Of a DNA stretch of 64,000 nt, positions 36,952 through 45,423 are shown piece after piece. A model generated the notes under the pieces. It ran no database searches. It saw only the letters and a list, made by a program, of their open reading frames with translations, and was not told where the DNA came from. Where the stretch lies: NCBI RefSeq assembly GCF_016278385.1, contig NZ_JADQBY010000032.1, positions 1 through 64,000 of the forward strand, in the 5' to 3' direction. Source of the stretch: Methanolobus sp. Lineage in GTDB: Archaea; Halobacteriota; Methanosarcinia; Methanosarcinales; Methanosarcinaceae. The position numbers were made by a program, and so were the translations under genes. Each line of letters opens with the position of its first letter. Position 1 is the first letter of the stretch.

Positions 36952-37488
36952 ATGACAAAGGAAATCCAGTCAGTTATCAATAAAGCAGAAAAACTTGGAC
37001 TTGCAGCTTACATGCTAGAAGCATCCGATATTGATGTCGAGAACAGATCCAGACTCAAATGTGCCTATGGATGCAGAGGCTATGAAAAACGCCTGAGCTG
37101 TCCTCCACATATCCTTTCTGTTGATGAGTTCAGGAAAATGCTAACTGAATACAGCACTGCAATCCTGTTAATTGAAGAACATGATACTTCCGGCGAAAAG
37201 GACATATTTAATGCCTGGTCCAGACTGCGTAAAGGATCTTTTCATAAAATGCTGGACATAGAATATTTTGCATTCAGGAATGGATTCACTTTCACCCAGT
37301 TACTCAGGCCCGGTGCCTGTAATGAATGTGATATCTGCGGAGAAACATGCAATAAGCCGGAACTGAGACGTTTCCCTCCTGAAGCCGTAGGAATAAACCT
37401 GTCCAAGCTAATGGAAAAAAAAGGATTGCAAATAGAATACTGCAATTTTGACCGGGTCAAATGTATAGGGATATTGCTTCTGGACTAA
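36952..37488 (+). CDS. DUF2284 metal-binding protein
   Basis: A 178-residue protein with the DUF2284 cysteine pattern: CAYGCRGYEKRLSCPPH near residues 37-52 and CNECDICGETC near 122-132, then PELRRFPPEAVGIN. Nine or so cysteines suggest one or two Fe-S clusters or zinc. The family is widespread in anaerobes, with no proven function. RNase III follows 27 bases later on the same strand, so the two may form a transcript. Confidence 0.85.
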   Translation: MTKEIQSVINKAEKLGLAAYMLEASDIDVENRSRLKCAYGCRGYEKRLSCPPHILSVDEFRKMLTEYSTAILLIEEHDTSGEKDIFNAWSRLRKGSFHKMLDIEYFAFRNGFTFTQLLRPGACNECDICGETCNKPELRRFPPEAVGINLSKLMEKKGLQIEYCNFDRVKCIGILLLD

Positions 37489-37515
37489 TTTTCAACAGAA
37501 ATAGGTGGGTAAAAA

Positions 37516-38313
37516 ATGAGAGTTAATCCGAATCTGAGTGTAAATGAAAATGATCTGAAAGAATTCCAGGATATCATAGGATTCCAGTTCAATGACACCA
37601 GCTACCTTATACAGGCTTTGTTGCACGGCTCACTTTTTAGCGGGGACAAAGAAAAGTTGAGTGCTTTTAGGAAAGCCAATAATCTTGAAAACAAGGACTA
37701 TGAGAAACTTGAGTATCTGGGAGATTCGGTACTGGGTATGATAATTGCCGAATATGCATACCATGACAGTAAAATTAACGAATATGCAAAAGCAAATAGT
37801 CTTACAATTGAGGGTGTTTCAACAAAGATCAGGACGATTCTTGCTTCAAACGAAGGACTAAAACCCGTAGCCAGAAAAATAAAACTCTCAAGATTTGTGC
37901 TCTCAGATGGGCATGTAAATATCAACGGTAAACTATCTGATATTATGGAAGCACTAATCGGTGCCATATATATTGACGGAGGATCTTTTATTGATTCTCA
38001 AACCAATATAATCAGATATGATAATAACTATTCTGTTGTTAGGGATTTTGTTTACAAGTTCTTTGATATAGACGGTGCCTTGGAAAAGGTCCCCGCTTTA
38101 AATCCTAAAGGAATTATACAGGAAATGTTCCACAAGAATGGGCTTGGAAATCCATGTTATATGGTTATTGAGGAAGAAGGACCTGACCATGAAAAACAAT
38201 TTACTATAGGTCTTTATGTTGGTGACATGTTACTGGCAAAAGGTTCGGGCAACAGTAAAAGCAAAGCAGAGAAGGCTGCGGCAGATCTATATCTGAGCTG
38301 CCTTGAAAAATAA
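37516..38313 (+). CDS. rnc: ribonuclease III
   Basis: A 265-residue RNase III. The signature motif reads EKLEYLGDSVL with Glu63, Glu66 and Asp70, and the second motif SDIMEALIGAIYIDGG gives Asp142 and Glu145, so all metal-binding acids known from bacterial enzymes are present. Residues about 195-262 form a double-stranded-RNA-binding domain (NPKGIIQEMFHKNGLGNPCY, then KGSGNSKSKAEKAAADLYL). Residues about 40-60 are an insert compared with the bacterial enzyme. It should cleave dsRNA, for example rRNA precursors or sense-antisense pairs. Archaea normally use a splicing-type endonuclease instead, so a complete RNase III is uncommon. A GTGGGTAAAA site precedes the start. Confidence 0.92.
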   Translation: MRVNPNLSVNENDLKEFQDIIGFQFNDTSYLIQALLHGSLFSGDKEKLSAFRKANNLENKDYEKLEYLGDSVLGMIIAEYAYHDSKINEYAKANSLTIEGVSTKIRTILASNEGLKPVARKIKLSRFVLSDGHVNINGKLSDIMEALIGAIYIDGGSFIDSQTNIIRYDNNYSVVRDFVYKFFDIDGALEKVPALNPKGIIQEMFHKNGLGNPCYMVIEEEGPDHEKQFTIGLYVGDMLLAKGSGNSKSKAEKAAADLYLSCLEK

Positions 38314-38753
38314 TGCACCCAATAGCTTCAGATTTTTAAAAACAAATTGAATTTCATTTTTACTTTGTAATTAGAAGGAAAAACCCCATTATCACTGATA
38401 TGGTGTTGACAAGCACCAATGCATTATCATTAATTATAAATCCGTGCACCAGCTACAGCACTATGCATGATATGTAATATATCAGAATTAAAAGTGAGAC
38501 ATCTTTTGTTAAGTGAGTTTTAAGAGCTTTTTATAATTGTTGATCCGGAAAATAAATATTTATGATGACTCTATGTTCTTCAGGAATTAAACCTGCCTTT
38601 TATAAAAATCACAAGTTAATTGAATAATAAATATATTTAGATTATGCCTTTTTTATCAATAACTTTAAATAACTTCTCATATATTATCATATATAGTGAC
38701 ATCTGAGGTTATCCTTCAGAAAATCAAGCTCATATTATAAGGCGGTAATAAAA
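38314..38753. other. intergenic region holding a SemiSWEET pseudogene and carbonic anhydrase promoter
   Basis: The left half carries the minus-strand pseudogene listed next. The right half is AT-rich with a TTTAAATA box near 38665 and a GGCGGTAA ribosome binding site before 38754, and belongs to the carbonic anhydrase gene. Confidence 0.6.
38360..38571 (-). pseudogene. SemiSWEET-type sugar transporter remnant
   Basis: The minus strand reads, in one constant frame, YFPDQQL, stop, KALKTHLTKDVSLLILIYY, ISCIVL, stop, LVHGFIINDNALVLVN, then TISVIMGFFLLITK and the normal TAA at 38360-38362. This is the order of a SemiSWEET transporter: PQ motif, K-TK-DVS loop, then LWLVYG and N-helix. The two internal stops (TAA at 38531-38533, TAG at 38453-38455) sit where the family has an aromatic residue and Trp respectively, so each is one base from sense. 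The N-terminus is also worn away. Confidence 0.6.
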
Positions 38754-39299
38754 ATGCTCTATCCAAATCCCCAAAACCAACATCCAAAGATCAGCGAAAA
38801 TGCATGGATATCTGAAACTGCGATCATTGTAGGAGATGTAACAATTGGAGATAATGTGTTTGTAGCTCACAACGCTATCATTAGAGCAGATGAACCCGGT
38901 TCTTCAGTTACAATAGGAGATAACTGTAATGTGCAGGATAATGTGATAATTCACGCATTGTCTAATTCTGAGGTTAAAATAGAAAACGATACTTCACTTG
39001 CACATGGATGCATCGTTCATGGACCATGCACGCTGGGACAGGGATGTTTTGTCGGATTCGGCACTGTGGTATTTGACTGCAATATCGGAGACGATGTACT
39101 TGTTCTGCATAATGCTACGGTCCGTGCTGTAGATATACCTTCAGGAAAGGTCGTGTTCGATGGGCAGGTTATTACAAAGCAGGATGATGTGGAAAAACTT
39201 GATGAAATAACACCTGATCTTGCTAAGTTCAAGAATTCTGTTATTAATGCAAATATCAAACTTGTTGATGGTTATAAAGATCTCGCACAAGAAGCCTAA
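38754..39299 (+). CDS. gamma-class carbonic anhydrase family protein
   Basis: A 181-residue left-handed beta-helix hexapeptide protein. The three zinc ligands are His67 (NVIIHAL), His84 and His89 (SLAHGCIVHGP), and the arginine and glutamine positions of the family are present (IIRADE, NVQDN). It lacks the signal peptide and the acidic loop of the Cam enzyme, so it belongs to the CamH-like cytoplasmic subgroup. Gamma carbonic anhydrases interconvert CO2 and bicarbonate; in methanogens this supports CO2/acetate metabolism and could also supply RuBisCO, though that link is speculative. Activity in CamH-type proteins is not always shown. Confidence 0.88.
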   Translation: MLYPNPQNQHPKISENAWISETAIIVGDVTIGDNVFVAHNAIIRADEPGSSVTIGDNCNVQDNVIIHALSNSEVKIENDTSLAHGCIVHGPCTLGQGCFVGFGTVVFDCNIGDDVLVLHNATVRAVDIPSGKVVFDGQVITKQDDVEKLDEITPDLAKFKNSVINANIKLVDGYKDLAQEA

Positions 39300-39342
39300 T
39301 TAAAAAATAACAGATTAGAAGAAAATGATGGAAACATGTCAC

Positions 39343-39621
39343 TCAGATAAATTTTCCATCCATTTTTTCCATGACTGTTTTTCCCATGTCTGTAAGGACA
39401 TATTTTTTCCATGTGGTTTTGGTAGGGGTCAGACATTCTATAAGATCCCTGTCTTCAAATTCCTTCAAGGCATGACTGATGTTCTGGGTTGACCTTTGCG
39501 TTTCCTGGGCTACTTCCGAAGCTTTGGTTATCATGTGTTTTTTCATGTATTCCATCAGAATGAGGCGACGGTCAACACTTACAATCCATCTTATATGTTC
39601 ATCGATTAAGTCTTCTGTCAT
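39343..39621 (-). CDS. winged-helix transcriptional regulator
   Basis: A 92-residue single-domain winged helix. The recognition region is STQNISHALKEFEDRDLIECLTPTKTTWKKYVLTDMG, the pattern of ArsR/MarR-like archaeal repressors. It converges with the carbonic anhydrase gene (43 bases between). Its targets are not visible; no distinct palindrome is found nearby. Confidence 0.75.
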   Translation of the reverse strand: MTEDLIDEHIRWIVSVDRRLILMEYMKKHMITKASEVAQETQRSTQNISHALKEFEDRDLIECLTPTKTTWKKYVLTDMGKTVMEKMDGKFI

Positions 39622-39813
39622 GATCTTTCCATCTCATTATAATGCGGGAAACGTCTGAATACCCTTTTTTAGTTATAGATGGTGTTATTTACTGCAGATT
39701 ACTATATAATTAATTCTGTATTCTTTGGGTCCAAAAGTAGGTAAGATTGACAATCGTTTTAAGGCCACATATCTTTAGAAAATAGAAAAGAGTAGATGCC
39801 AATCGACATTTCT

Positions 39814-41178
39814 TCAATACTCAGGAGTTTCAACTTTTCCCATGAAGAGAATACAACCGGTTCTCTTGTCTTCTATGAAGAACATGAAAGGATGATCTGC
39901 CTTGAATTCCACTACCTTCACCTCTGGTGGTTCTACCATTGATGCCGTTTCATATATAATTGCAGTTGCTGCCGCTGCTTCAGTGCCTTCTTCCTGCACA
40001 TCGATAAATGCCTGATGAATTACTGCACTCAACTTTAAACCATAACCTTCCGGCACTTTCCGGACATCGTATATATATCGGAAATCGGCTGAATCCGTAA
40101 ACGCATCTACAATTCCCATATTGCTCAATTGTTCTGAAAGTTCGGTCTCTTTATCAAATGTGAATTTTGGTAACCAGAGATGCACCTCATTTATTGAATT
40201 CATAGATGATTTAAGGTTATTGTATTCAGAGAGTGAGAACCTGTTTTCAAAATCTGAAATGTTGTTTTCCCGGGGAAGAACAATATACATAGACAGATAA
40301 CGACCTTCGTAGGGAAGTTCTACAATTTGTTCATTACTATTTTCAGCATAACTGTACCCCTGCATCGTTGAATACATCGTGTCTACAGAATTTATGTTTC
40401 CATTTGAAGAATAGAACTGCTCTTTTTTGGTATTCCGCGGATCAAATTGTTCGGACCATTTTCCTTTGAAGTAAATTGCATTTGTGATTATCATCTCAGT
40501 ATCTGAGCTTATTGAATCTGCCGGGACCAAATCTTTGATTTTGTTATTGGTCTTTTCTTCAACCCATCCATTAATGATAGCAACGGACTGCTTCGATTCA
40601 CCTGCAAAATCAAGGTCCCTTATATTTCCACTGTAATATGTCTCCAAGTTACTCACAAACTGCGTATTCAACGGGTATTTTTCCTGTACCCAGAGAGCAT
40701 TTGCAGTTTTCAGATCATACTGGTCATTAGCTGAATTAATTGTATCCATCATTTCTTTTGAACTTACTTCAAGGACAGGCTTACTGAGTGGATAGTAAAG
40801 AACATTCGATATCTGTTCTTTTGTAGAGCCTTCGGCACCGTCATAACAAATAGCCATTGCAGTGAATATGCTGTAAGGTGAAAAGAAAGCGTTCATGTCC
40901 TTGCTCTTAATATTAGCATACATGTCAAAAGCAAAGGCATTATTCGCACTTGCAATATCGTAATTAGCTGTTGATGTTGCATTTGTCAGATAGTTGTAGT
41001 TTACAGTTTCCGGCTCTGCAGAATTTGCACTTGTGTCTGCATCTGTAGAAATAAGATGACTTGTGTTTGTGGTATTGCCCATGTCGACATTTGTGCCTGA
41101 ATCAGTACCTATGCATCCAACACCGAATAAGAGTAACATACAAAACATTACTATTAGTATAAGTTTAGTTTTCTTCAT
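39814..41178 (-). CDS. serpin-family protease inhibitor lipoprotein
   Basis: A 454-residue serpin. The signal helix ends in FGVGC, so Cys22 is probably lipidated and the inhibitor hangs outside the membrane on a Thr/Asn/Ser-rich linker (about 23-75). The serpin core begins near NNAFAFDMYANI. The hinge EEGTEAAAAT is the form found in inhibitory serpins, and counting 17 residues from P17 puts the scissile bond at about Ala412-Ser413, which would suit an elastase- or subtilisin-like target. The closing signature DHPFMFFIEDKRTGCILFMGKV is intact. It may protect surface proteins from foreign proteases. Confidence 0.92.
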   Translation of the reverse strand: MKKTKLILIVMFCMLLLFGVGCIGTDSGTNVDMGNTTNTSHLISTDADTSANSAEPETVNYNYLTNATSTANYDIASANNAFAFDMYANIKSKDMNAFFSPYSIFTAMAICYDGAEGSTKEQISNVLYYPLSKPVLEVSSKEMMDTINSANDQYDLKTANALWVQEKYPLNTQFVSNLETYYSGNIRDLDFAGESKQSVAIINGWVEEKTNNKIKDLVPADSISSDTEMIITNAIYFKGKWSEQFDPRNTKKEQFYSSNGNINSVDTMYSTMQGYSYAENSNEQIVELPYEGRYLSMYIVLPRENNISDFENRFSLSEYNNLKSSMNSINEVHLWLPKFTFDKETELSEQLSNMGIVDAFTDSADFRYIYDVRKVPEGYGLKLSAVIHQAFIDVQEEGTEAAAATAIIYETASMVEPPEVKVVEFKADHPFMFFIEDKRTGCILFMGKVETPEY

Positions 41179-41306
41179 AAAATAGCGTCGATGTTATTGT
41201 ACTTAGCACTTATCCTCAAATAAAAAGCAGGTGGGGAACATATGAAAAAGTGCGGTTAAATTGTATTTTACTCCGTCGTTCTCTGTCGCCCCTGTTATTT
41301 TGATTA

Positions 41307-41816
41307 TCAGTGCACTTTGTATATAAGCTCAACAAGCCCTGAACTATATTCCTGTGTTCCTTTTAGCTCCAGCTTTATGCTCTTTTTTATGTCTCTGAAG
41401 AGTGGTATCCCCTTACCGAGTATTATAGGCTGCATCGTTATCCTGAACTCGTTGATAAGTCCTTTGTTGAGAAGCGGGAAAATGATGGAAGCGCCACCCA
41501 AAACCCATATTGCCCCTCCGGTTCCAAGTGCCAGGTTTTCGGTGGCACCAACAAGATCGTCGGAAAATATGACCCTCTCATCCTCAGGGTACGGATGTTG
41601 CTTTGTGAATACATAGCACTCTTTATCTTCATAAGGCCATTTACCAAAGCTCAATACCTGCTCATAGGTCTTATGACCCATAAGTATTATTTCCACTTCA
41701 TTAAGGAAAGCGTCAAAATCGTATTGATCATCCTGTAGCAACCAGTCAACTTTTCCGTCCTCTGCTGCTATAAAGCCATCAAGGCTGCATGTTATTAATA
41801 ATATTACATCTTTCAT
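41307..41816 (-). CDS. dihydrofolate reductase-like (RibD C-terminal) reductase
   Basis: A 169-residue DHFR-fold protein: SLDGFIAAEDGKVDWL, then ILMGHKTYEQVLSFGKWPY, then GGAIWVLGGASIIFPLLNKGLINEFRITMQPIILGKGIPLF. This is the RibD_C/YyaP group, NADPH-linked reductases of pterin- or flavin-pathway compounds, distinct from true DHFR. I prefer the ATG at 41816 to the GTG at 41825, because GGAGTGG then lies at normal spacing. The substrate is unknown. Confidence 0.82.
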   Translation of the reverse strand: MKDVILLITCSLDGFIAAEDGKVDWLLQDDQYDFDAFLNEVEIILMGHKTYEQVLSFGKWPYEDKECYVFTKQHPYPEDERVIFSDDLVGATENLALGTGGAIWVLGGASIIFPLLNKGLINEFRITMQPIILGKGIPLFRDIKKSIKLELKGTQEYSSGLVELIYKVH

Positions 41817-41856
41817 TTTACCCACTCCTGTCCATTAACTGTGATACTCTGGATTA

Positions 41857-42285
41857 TCAGGTCAATACATATGGAAACTCAATTATCTTCCATTCATCTT
41901 CCTGTTTTACCAGTTCTATCTGTTTTGTGACTGCCTCAAATTCCGGCTCAACCTCAATGAGGTTTTTAAGTGAGAATTTGACAGCCACAGAGGATTCATT
42001 CACCAGCACATCAACCACTGCTATGTCCTCATCAATGTATTCTTTAGTTACTTCTATGAACTCATACTTGTCAGGATTCACATCCCTGCAGATATCTATA
42101 AAATCTGCAAGACCGGTTTTCCCTTTGAAGTCTGATGACATCAGATCATAACATGTGTCATAGTTCCCTTCATCAAACTGTGAGGCAAAGTTCTGCACAG
42201 TCTTTGTGGGACTGCTGCCAATACCTGCACATCCGGCAGTCAGGACAACTGCCAGCAACATGATTGCTATTATCGCTTTTTTCAT
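41857..42285 (-). CDS. small lipoprotein, NTF2-like (DUF4878-type)
   Basis: A 142-residue exported lipoprotein: signal helix MKKAIIAIMLLAVVLTAGC with the lipobox cysteine at about residue 19, then an NTF2-like fold (TKTVQNFASQFDEGNYDTCYDLMSS, closing strand EDEWKIIEFPYVLT). Small proteins of this layout are common on archaeal and bacterial surfaces and probably bind a ligand or partner. The ATG follows GGGGTG; a GTG three codons upstream overlaps that site. Confidence 0.8.
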   Translation of the reverse strand: MKKAIIAIMLLAVVLTAGCAGIGSSPTKTVQNFASQFDEGNYDTCYDLMSSDFKGKTGLADFIDICRDVNPDKYEFIEVTKEYIDEDIAVVDVLVNESSVAVKFSLKNLIEVEPEFEAVTKQIELVKQEDEWKIIEFPYVLT

Positions 42286-42513
42286 AAACCACACCCCTTT
42301 TTAGTTACTATTTTGTTATTATTTAGTTGGCATACTCACTTTCAATTTGTTCTTTTTTGTATAAAGATTCAATTGTAAGCTGCAATGTCTGATGCACGCC
42401 TGTTATCAAACAAGAGTTTTTGATGGTCATGTTCATTGGTGAGAGTCAAAGTTAAAATGATATTTACAAAAATAGCAGTGGCACATTCTTAGAAAAAAGA
42501 ACACCGCCATCAA

Positions 42514-42592
42514 ATCAGATAGAATTTATCTGATGCAATGTTCATACATTTAACCAATTCAGGCAACTTTCTTAAATGGAATCAATAAGCTA
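42514..42592 (+). repeat. dispersed intergenic element, copy E, with hairpin
   Basis: The hairpin ATCAGATA/TATCTGAT (42514-42521, 42527-42534) is followed by GTTCAT and TTTAACCAATTCAGGCAAC, then AAATGGAATCAATAAGCT. The order and spacing match copy D. Confidence 0.5.
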
Positions 42593-42919
42593 AGGGTTAG
42601 GGAGATGCAGTCCGGGCACTGAAACCTTACCACTATTTTTTAGTCGATGAATCACGCAATTTCAAGACCTTTCACCGGTTAATGGTATGGGAATAACGCC
42701 ATTATTATAGAAAAAATAAAATTGTAATTGCATTAAAATTTAAGTCGACGTTACTTGATATACCTTGCCAGCATAGTAGTTATTGGGTACAATAAACTAA
42801 CTTTGGGGAGTGGGTTTATAGTACATTGACCTTGTAGGAATACTCACACTGGGTGGTAAATGCTTATCTTATAAGGTCGATATACCTCCTATGTAAAGAA
42901 GTCACTCGTATTTATAACA

Positions 42920-43040
42920 TGATGAGCCAAACTCCAACCAACCAACCAAAGATTGCCTCATCAGGCTATCATTTTTATTTTCTCCACGGGCACTTTAACT
43001 GGTGTAGGTATTTTTTCCATTTTCATAAATACCTCATATA
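42920..43040 (+). repeat. dispersed intergenic element, copy C, with hairpin
   Basis: The stem TGATGAG/CTCATCA (42920-42926, 42957-42963) precedes TCTCCACGGGCACTTTAACT, GTGTAGGTATTTTTTCC and CATAAATACCTCATAT. The last three blocks align with copy A across the whole length. Confidence 0.5.
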
Positions 43041-43167
43041 TTAATTTTTGCAGTAAAGAACATGGGAATAACGCTGTTCATGTAGGGTTCTAATCAGAAA
43101 CAAATCTATTAATATAACATTAGTTTATTGAAAAATTGGAACTTTTTTAGTACCACCCCACACGAAA

Positions 43168-43258
43168 ACCGATGAATATTATCGGTGTTCATCCCTATTC
43201 TTTAACCATTTCAGGCAACTTTTTCAAATGTCTCATAAGCTTTTCAGTATCGTATAAG
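43168..43258 (+). repeat. dispersed intergenic element, copy D, with hairpin
   Basis: The hairpin ACCGAT/ATCGGT (43168-43173, 43181-43186) is followed by GTTCAT, CTTTAACCATTTCAGGCAAC and CAAATGTCTCATAAGCT, matching copy E. It ends about 55 bases beyond the acetolactate synthase stop, so it could lie in that gene's 3' region. Confidence 0.5.
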
Positions 43259-43314
43259 TGTAATGGGGATTTTTCATATATCCCATTCACAATTAATCGA
43301 TATATACATCGGAT

Positions 43315-45045
43315 TTACTCGATAGTATCACCGGATACCTGCTTGATATACGGACCCAGTATCATGTCCTTATAAGCCCCACCTGCCGGAACCTTCGGAT
43401 AGAGTATCTCTTCCCTGTCCGTACAGACTTCGAGGAAACACGGTCCTTCTGCATTAAGGAAAGCTTCCATACCGCCTTTCAGATCGTTCCTGTCGGTTAT
43501 CCTTTCTGCATAATTGAAGCCAAATGACCTTGCGATCTCTGCAAAGTGAACGTCCTTTGGTCTTTGTGTTCCTGTCCTCTTTCCATCATAAGCTGCATCC
43601 TGAAGGTTCTGGACCATGCCATCACTCCTGTTGTTCAGCATAAGTATTCTGATGGGCAGGTCAAGTGATGCAATTGTATGCAGCTCTCCCAGATTCATCC
43701 GCAGACTGCCATCACCATCGATTGCTATGACCCTTGCTTCAGGGTTTGCATAATGGACACCGATGGATGTTGGCATGGAAAAGCCCATTGTTCCAAAGGA
43801 GCCTGATGTCATGAAGGATTTTGCTTTTTGCATTGGCAGATATTGGGCTGCAAGCATCTGATGGTTGCCGACACCTGTGGTTATCTTTGTGTTGCCGTCA
43901 ACATAAGTTGAGAGCAGAGCCATAACTTCGGCGGATTGTATATGTTTGGATTCCCTGTTATAATCCAATGGCCAGGACCTCTTCAAGAATCTGGCACGTT
44001 GCTGCCATTCATGGATATTCAATGTGATGTTATGATTTTTAGCATAATTGAGCAGGTCCATTATAGCCGTGGCTGCATCCCCGATAAATGAGAATTTAGG
44101 TCCTCGTTCTATCTTTATCTGGTGCATTTTTTCTGGATTGATATCTATGTAGGCTATGTCGGTGCCTATGGCAAACCCGACCTTTTCCGCAACTCTGTCG
44201 TCCCAGCGGACGCCGATGGCGAAGAAGAAATCGTTCTCCTGAATGAGCATGTTTGCATAGGGTGTGCCGAACATTCCCAGCATTCCAAGATTGAGCTCAT
44301 CCCTTGCATCGACGACGCCCTTTGCCATAAGAGTATTAACTGAGGGGACACCGAAATATTCATTGAACTCCCTGATGGCATGACTCCCTGCTTCTGAGTT
44401 CAGGCCACCACCCAGATAGAGAAGTGGTCTTTTGGATTTAAGGAACATCTGGTAGAACTCTTCACATTGTTCTTCGCACAGGTGCCTGTCATCATGATAA
44501 CTTTCCTCAAACCTAAGAACGTTCATGTCCTGGTATTCATGCATCTTCTGCTGTTTATCCAGAGGAACATCTATAACAACGGGCCCGGGTTTTCCAGACA
44601 TTGCAAAGTAGTAGGCGTCCTTGATTATTGACTCGAGATCATCTTCATTTGATACCTGTATGACCTTCTTGGCTGCATCCCCGAAGACTCCTTTGACGTT
44701 AATATGCTGGAACGAGTCGGTGCCTATCTTATGCTCAGGGACCTGCCCTGCGAAAACAAGCAGGGGAATGCTGTCACCAAAAGCATCAGCGACGCTGGTG
44801 AGTGTGTTGGTTATGGCAGGTCCGGATGTGACTATGGCTACACCGACCTGACCGCTTGACCGGGAATACCCGGCGGCACTGAATGCCGATGACTGCTCGT
44901 TGGAATTGACTACGATCTCAATATCACTCTGCGCAAGGGCATGGAATACCGGCAATATCGCCGCTCCCGTATAACCAAAGATTTGTTTGACCCCAAGGTC
45001 CTCCAGACTTTTAACTAAGATCTCTGCTCCATTCATTTCTTCCAT
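43315..45045 (-). CDS. ilvB: acetolactate synthase-like thiamine-diphosphate enzyme
   Basis: A 576-residue TPP enzyme with all three domains. The catalytic glutamate lies in NSNEQSSAFSAAGYSRSSG; the central FAD-like domain runs from about 195 to 340; the C-terminal PP domain carries GDGSLRMNLGELHTI with the NN of LMLNNRSDG as metal/TPP ligands. GMLGMFGTPYAN corresponds to a conserved GMLGMHG patch, here with Phe for His. It most resembles acetolactate synthase large subunits, which condense two pyruvates for branched-chain amino acids. No small regulatory subunit is nearby, so it may be a catabolic form or another TPP enzyme. I take the ATG after GGAGA rather than the TTG two codons upstream. 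Confidence 0.87.
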   Translation of the reverse strand: MEEMNGAEILVKSLEDLGVKQIFGYTGAAILPVFHALAQSDIEIVVNSNEQSSAFSAAGYSRSSGQVGVAIVTSGPAITNTLTSVADAFGDSIPLLVFAGQVPEHKIGTDSFQHINVKGVFGDAAKKVIQVSNEDDLESIIKDAYYFAMSGKPGPVVIDVPLDKQQKMHEYQDMNVLRFEESYHDDRHLCEEQCEEFYQMFLKSKRPLLYLGGGLNSEAGSHAIREFNEYFGVPSVNTLMAKGVVDARDELNLGMLGMFGTPYANMLIQENDFFFAIGVRWDDRVAEKVGFAIGTDIAYIDINPEKMHQIKIERGPKFSFIGDAATAIMDLLNYAKNHNITLNIHEWQQRARFLKRSWPLDYNRESKHIQSAEVMALLSTYVDGNTKITTGVGNHQMLAAQYLPMQKAKSFMTSGSFGTMGFSMPTSIGVHYANPEARVIAIDGDGSLRMNLGELHTIASLDLPIRILMLNNRSDGMVQNLQDAAYDGKRTGTQRPKDVHFAEIARSFGFNYAERITDRNDLKGGMEAFLNAEGPCFLEVCTDREEILYPKVPAGGAYKDMILGPYIKQVSGDTIE

Positions 45046-45423
45046 TTTCAATTCTCCGTGGAAGGAACGATTCCGGCACAGGATACACTAATCAGTAAAT
45101 TAACCAACAACAGCGCACTTGAGCCAGAAAAGTTCCGATTATCGTGCTCAAGCGTGTAACACTACCACTACTACAGACACATTGCATAAAGTGTTAGTTG
45201 TGGTAGGATTTAACATTAGGTAAGGATGGAGGGAGGTGATATTTAAGATTTATCGTAGTTGAGCAAAAAACAAAAATGGATAAACTCAATGATAACATTT
45301 TGTTGTAGAATTGGTTCCTTATGTGTGATAATCAATAATTAGTCCGCAATAGTAAAAGAAGAGGTTAATGAGATTTTATTTCTTAGCCCTTTCTTTTTTC
45401 TGCTACATATGTAAAAAGGGAAT
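45046..45423. other. intergenic region upstream of acetolactate synthase
   Basis: About 380 bases. The segment near 45117-45150 contains CTTGAGC and GCTCAAG arms that could form a 7-bp stem in the leader of the acetolactate synthase mRNA. No gene is seen and no clear attenuator or riboswitch can be drawn. Confidence 0.4.

Larger units (their letters stand above)
42286..43314. other. 1-kb intergenic region with repeated elements
   Basis: No credible gene is present. The region holds element copies E, C and D (listed), two copies of ATGGGAATAACGC (42688-42700 and 43064-43076), and hairpins just before E, C and D. Their order is E, short repeat, C, short repeat, D. Both flanking genes point left, so the region is upstream of the lipoprotein gene and downstream of acetolactate synthase. 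Confidence 0.6.

Noticed and set aside
42514-43258. Repeated elements as a CRISPR array
   Set aside because: Copies differ in sequence and spacing, repeats are not near-identical, and no cas gene is present.
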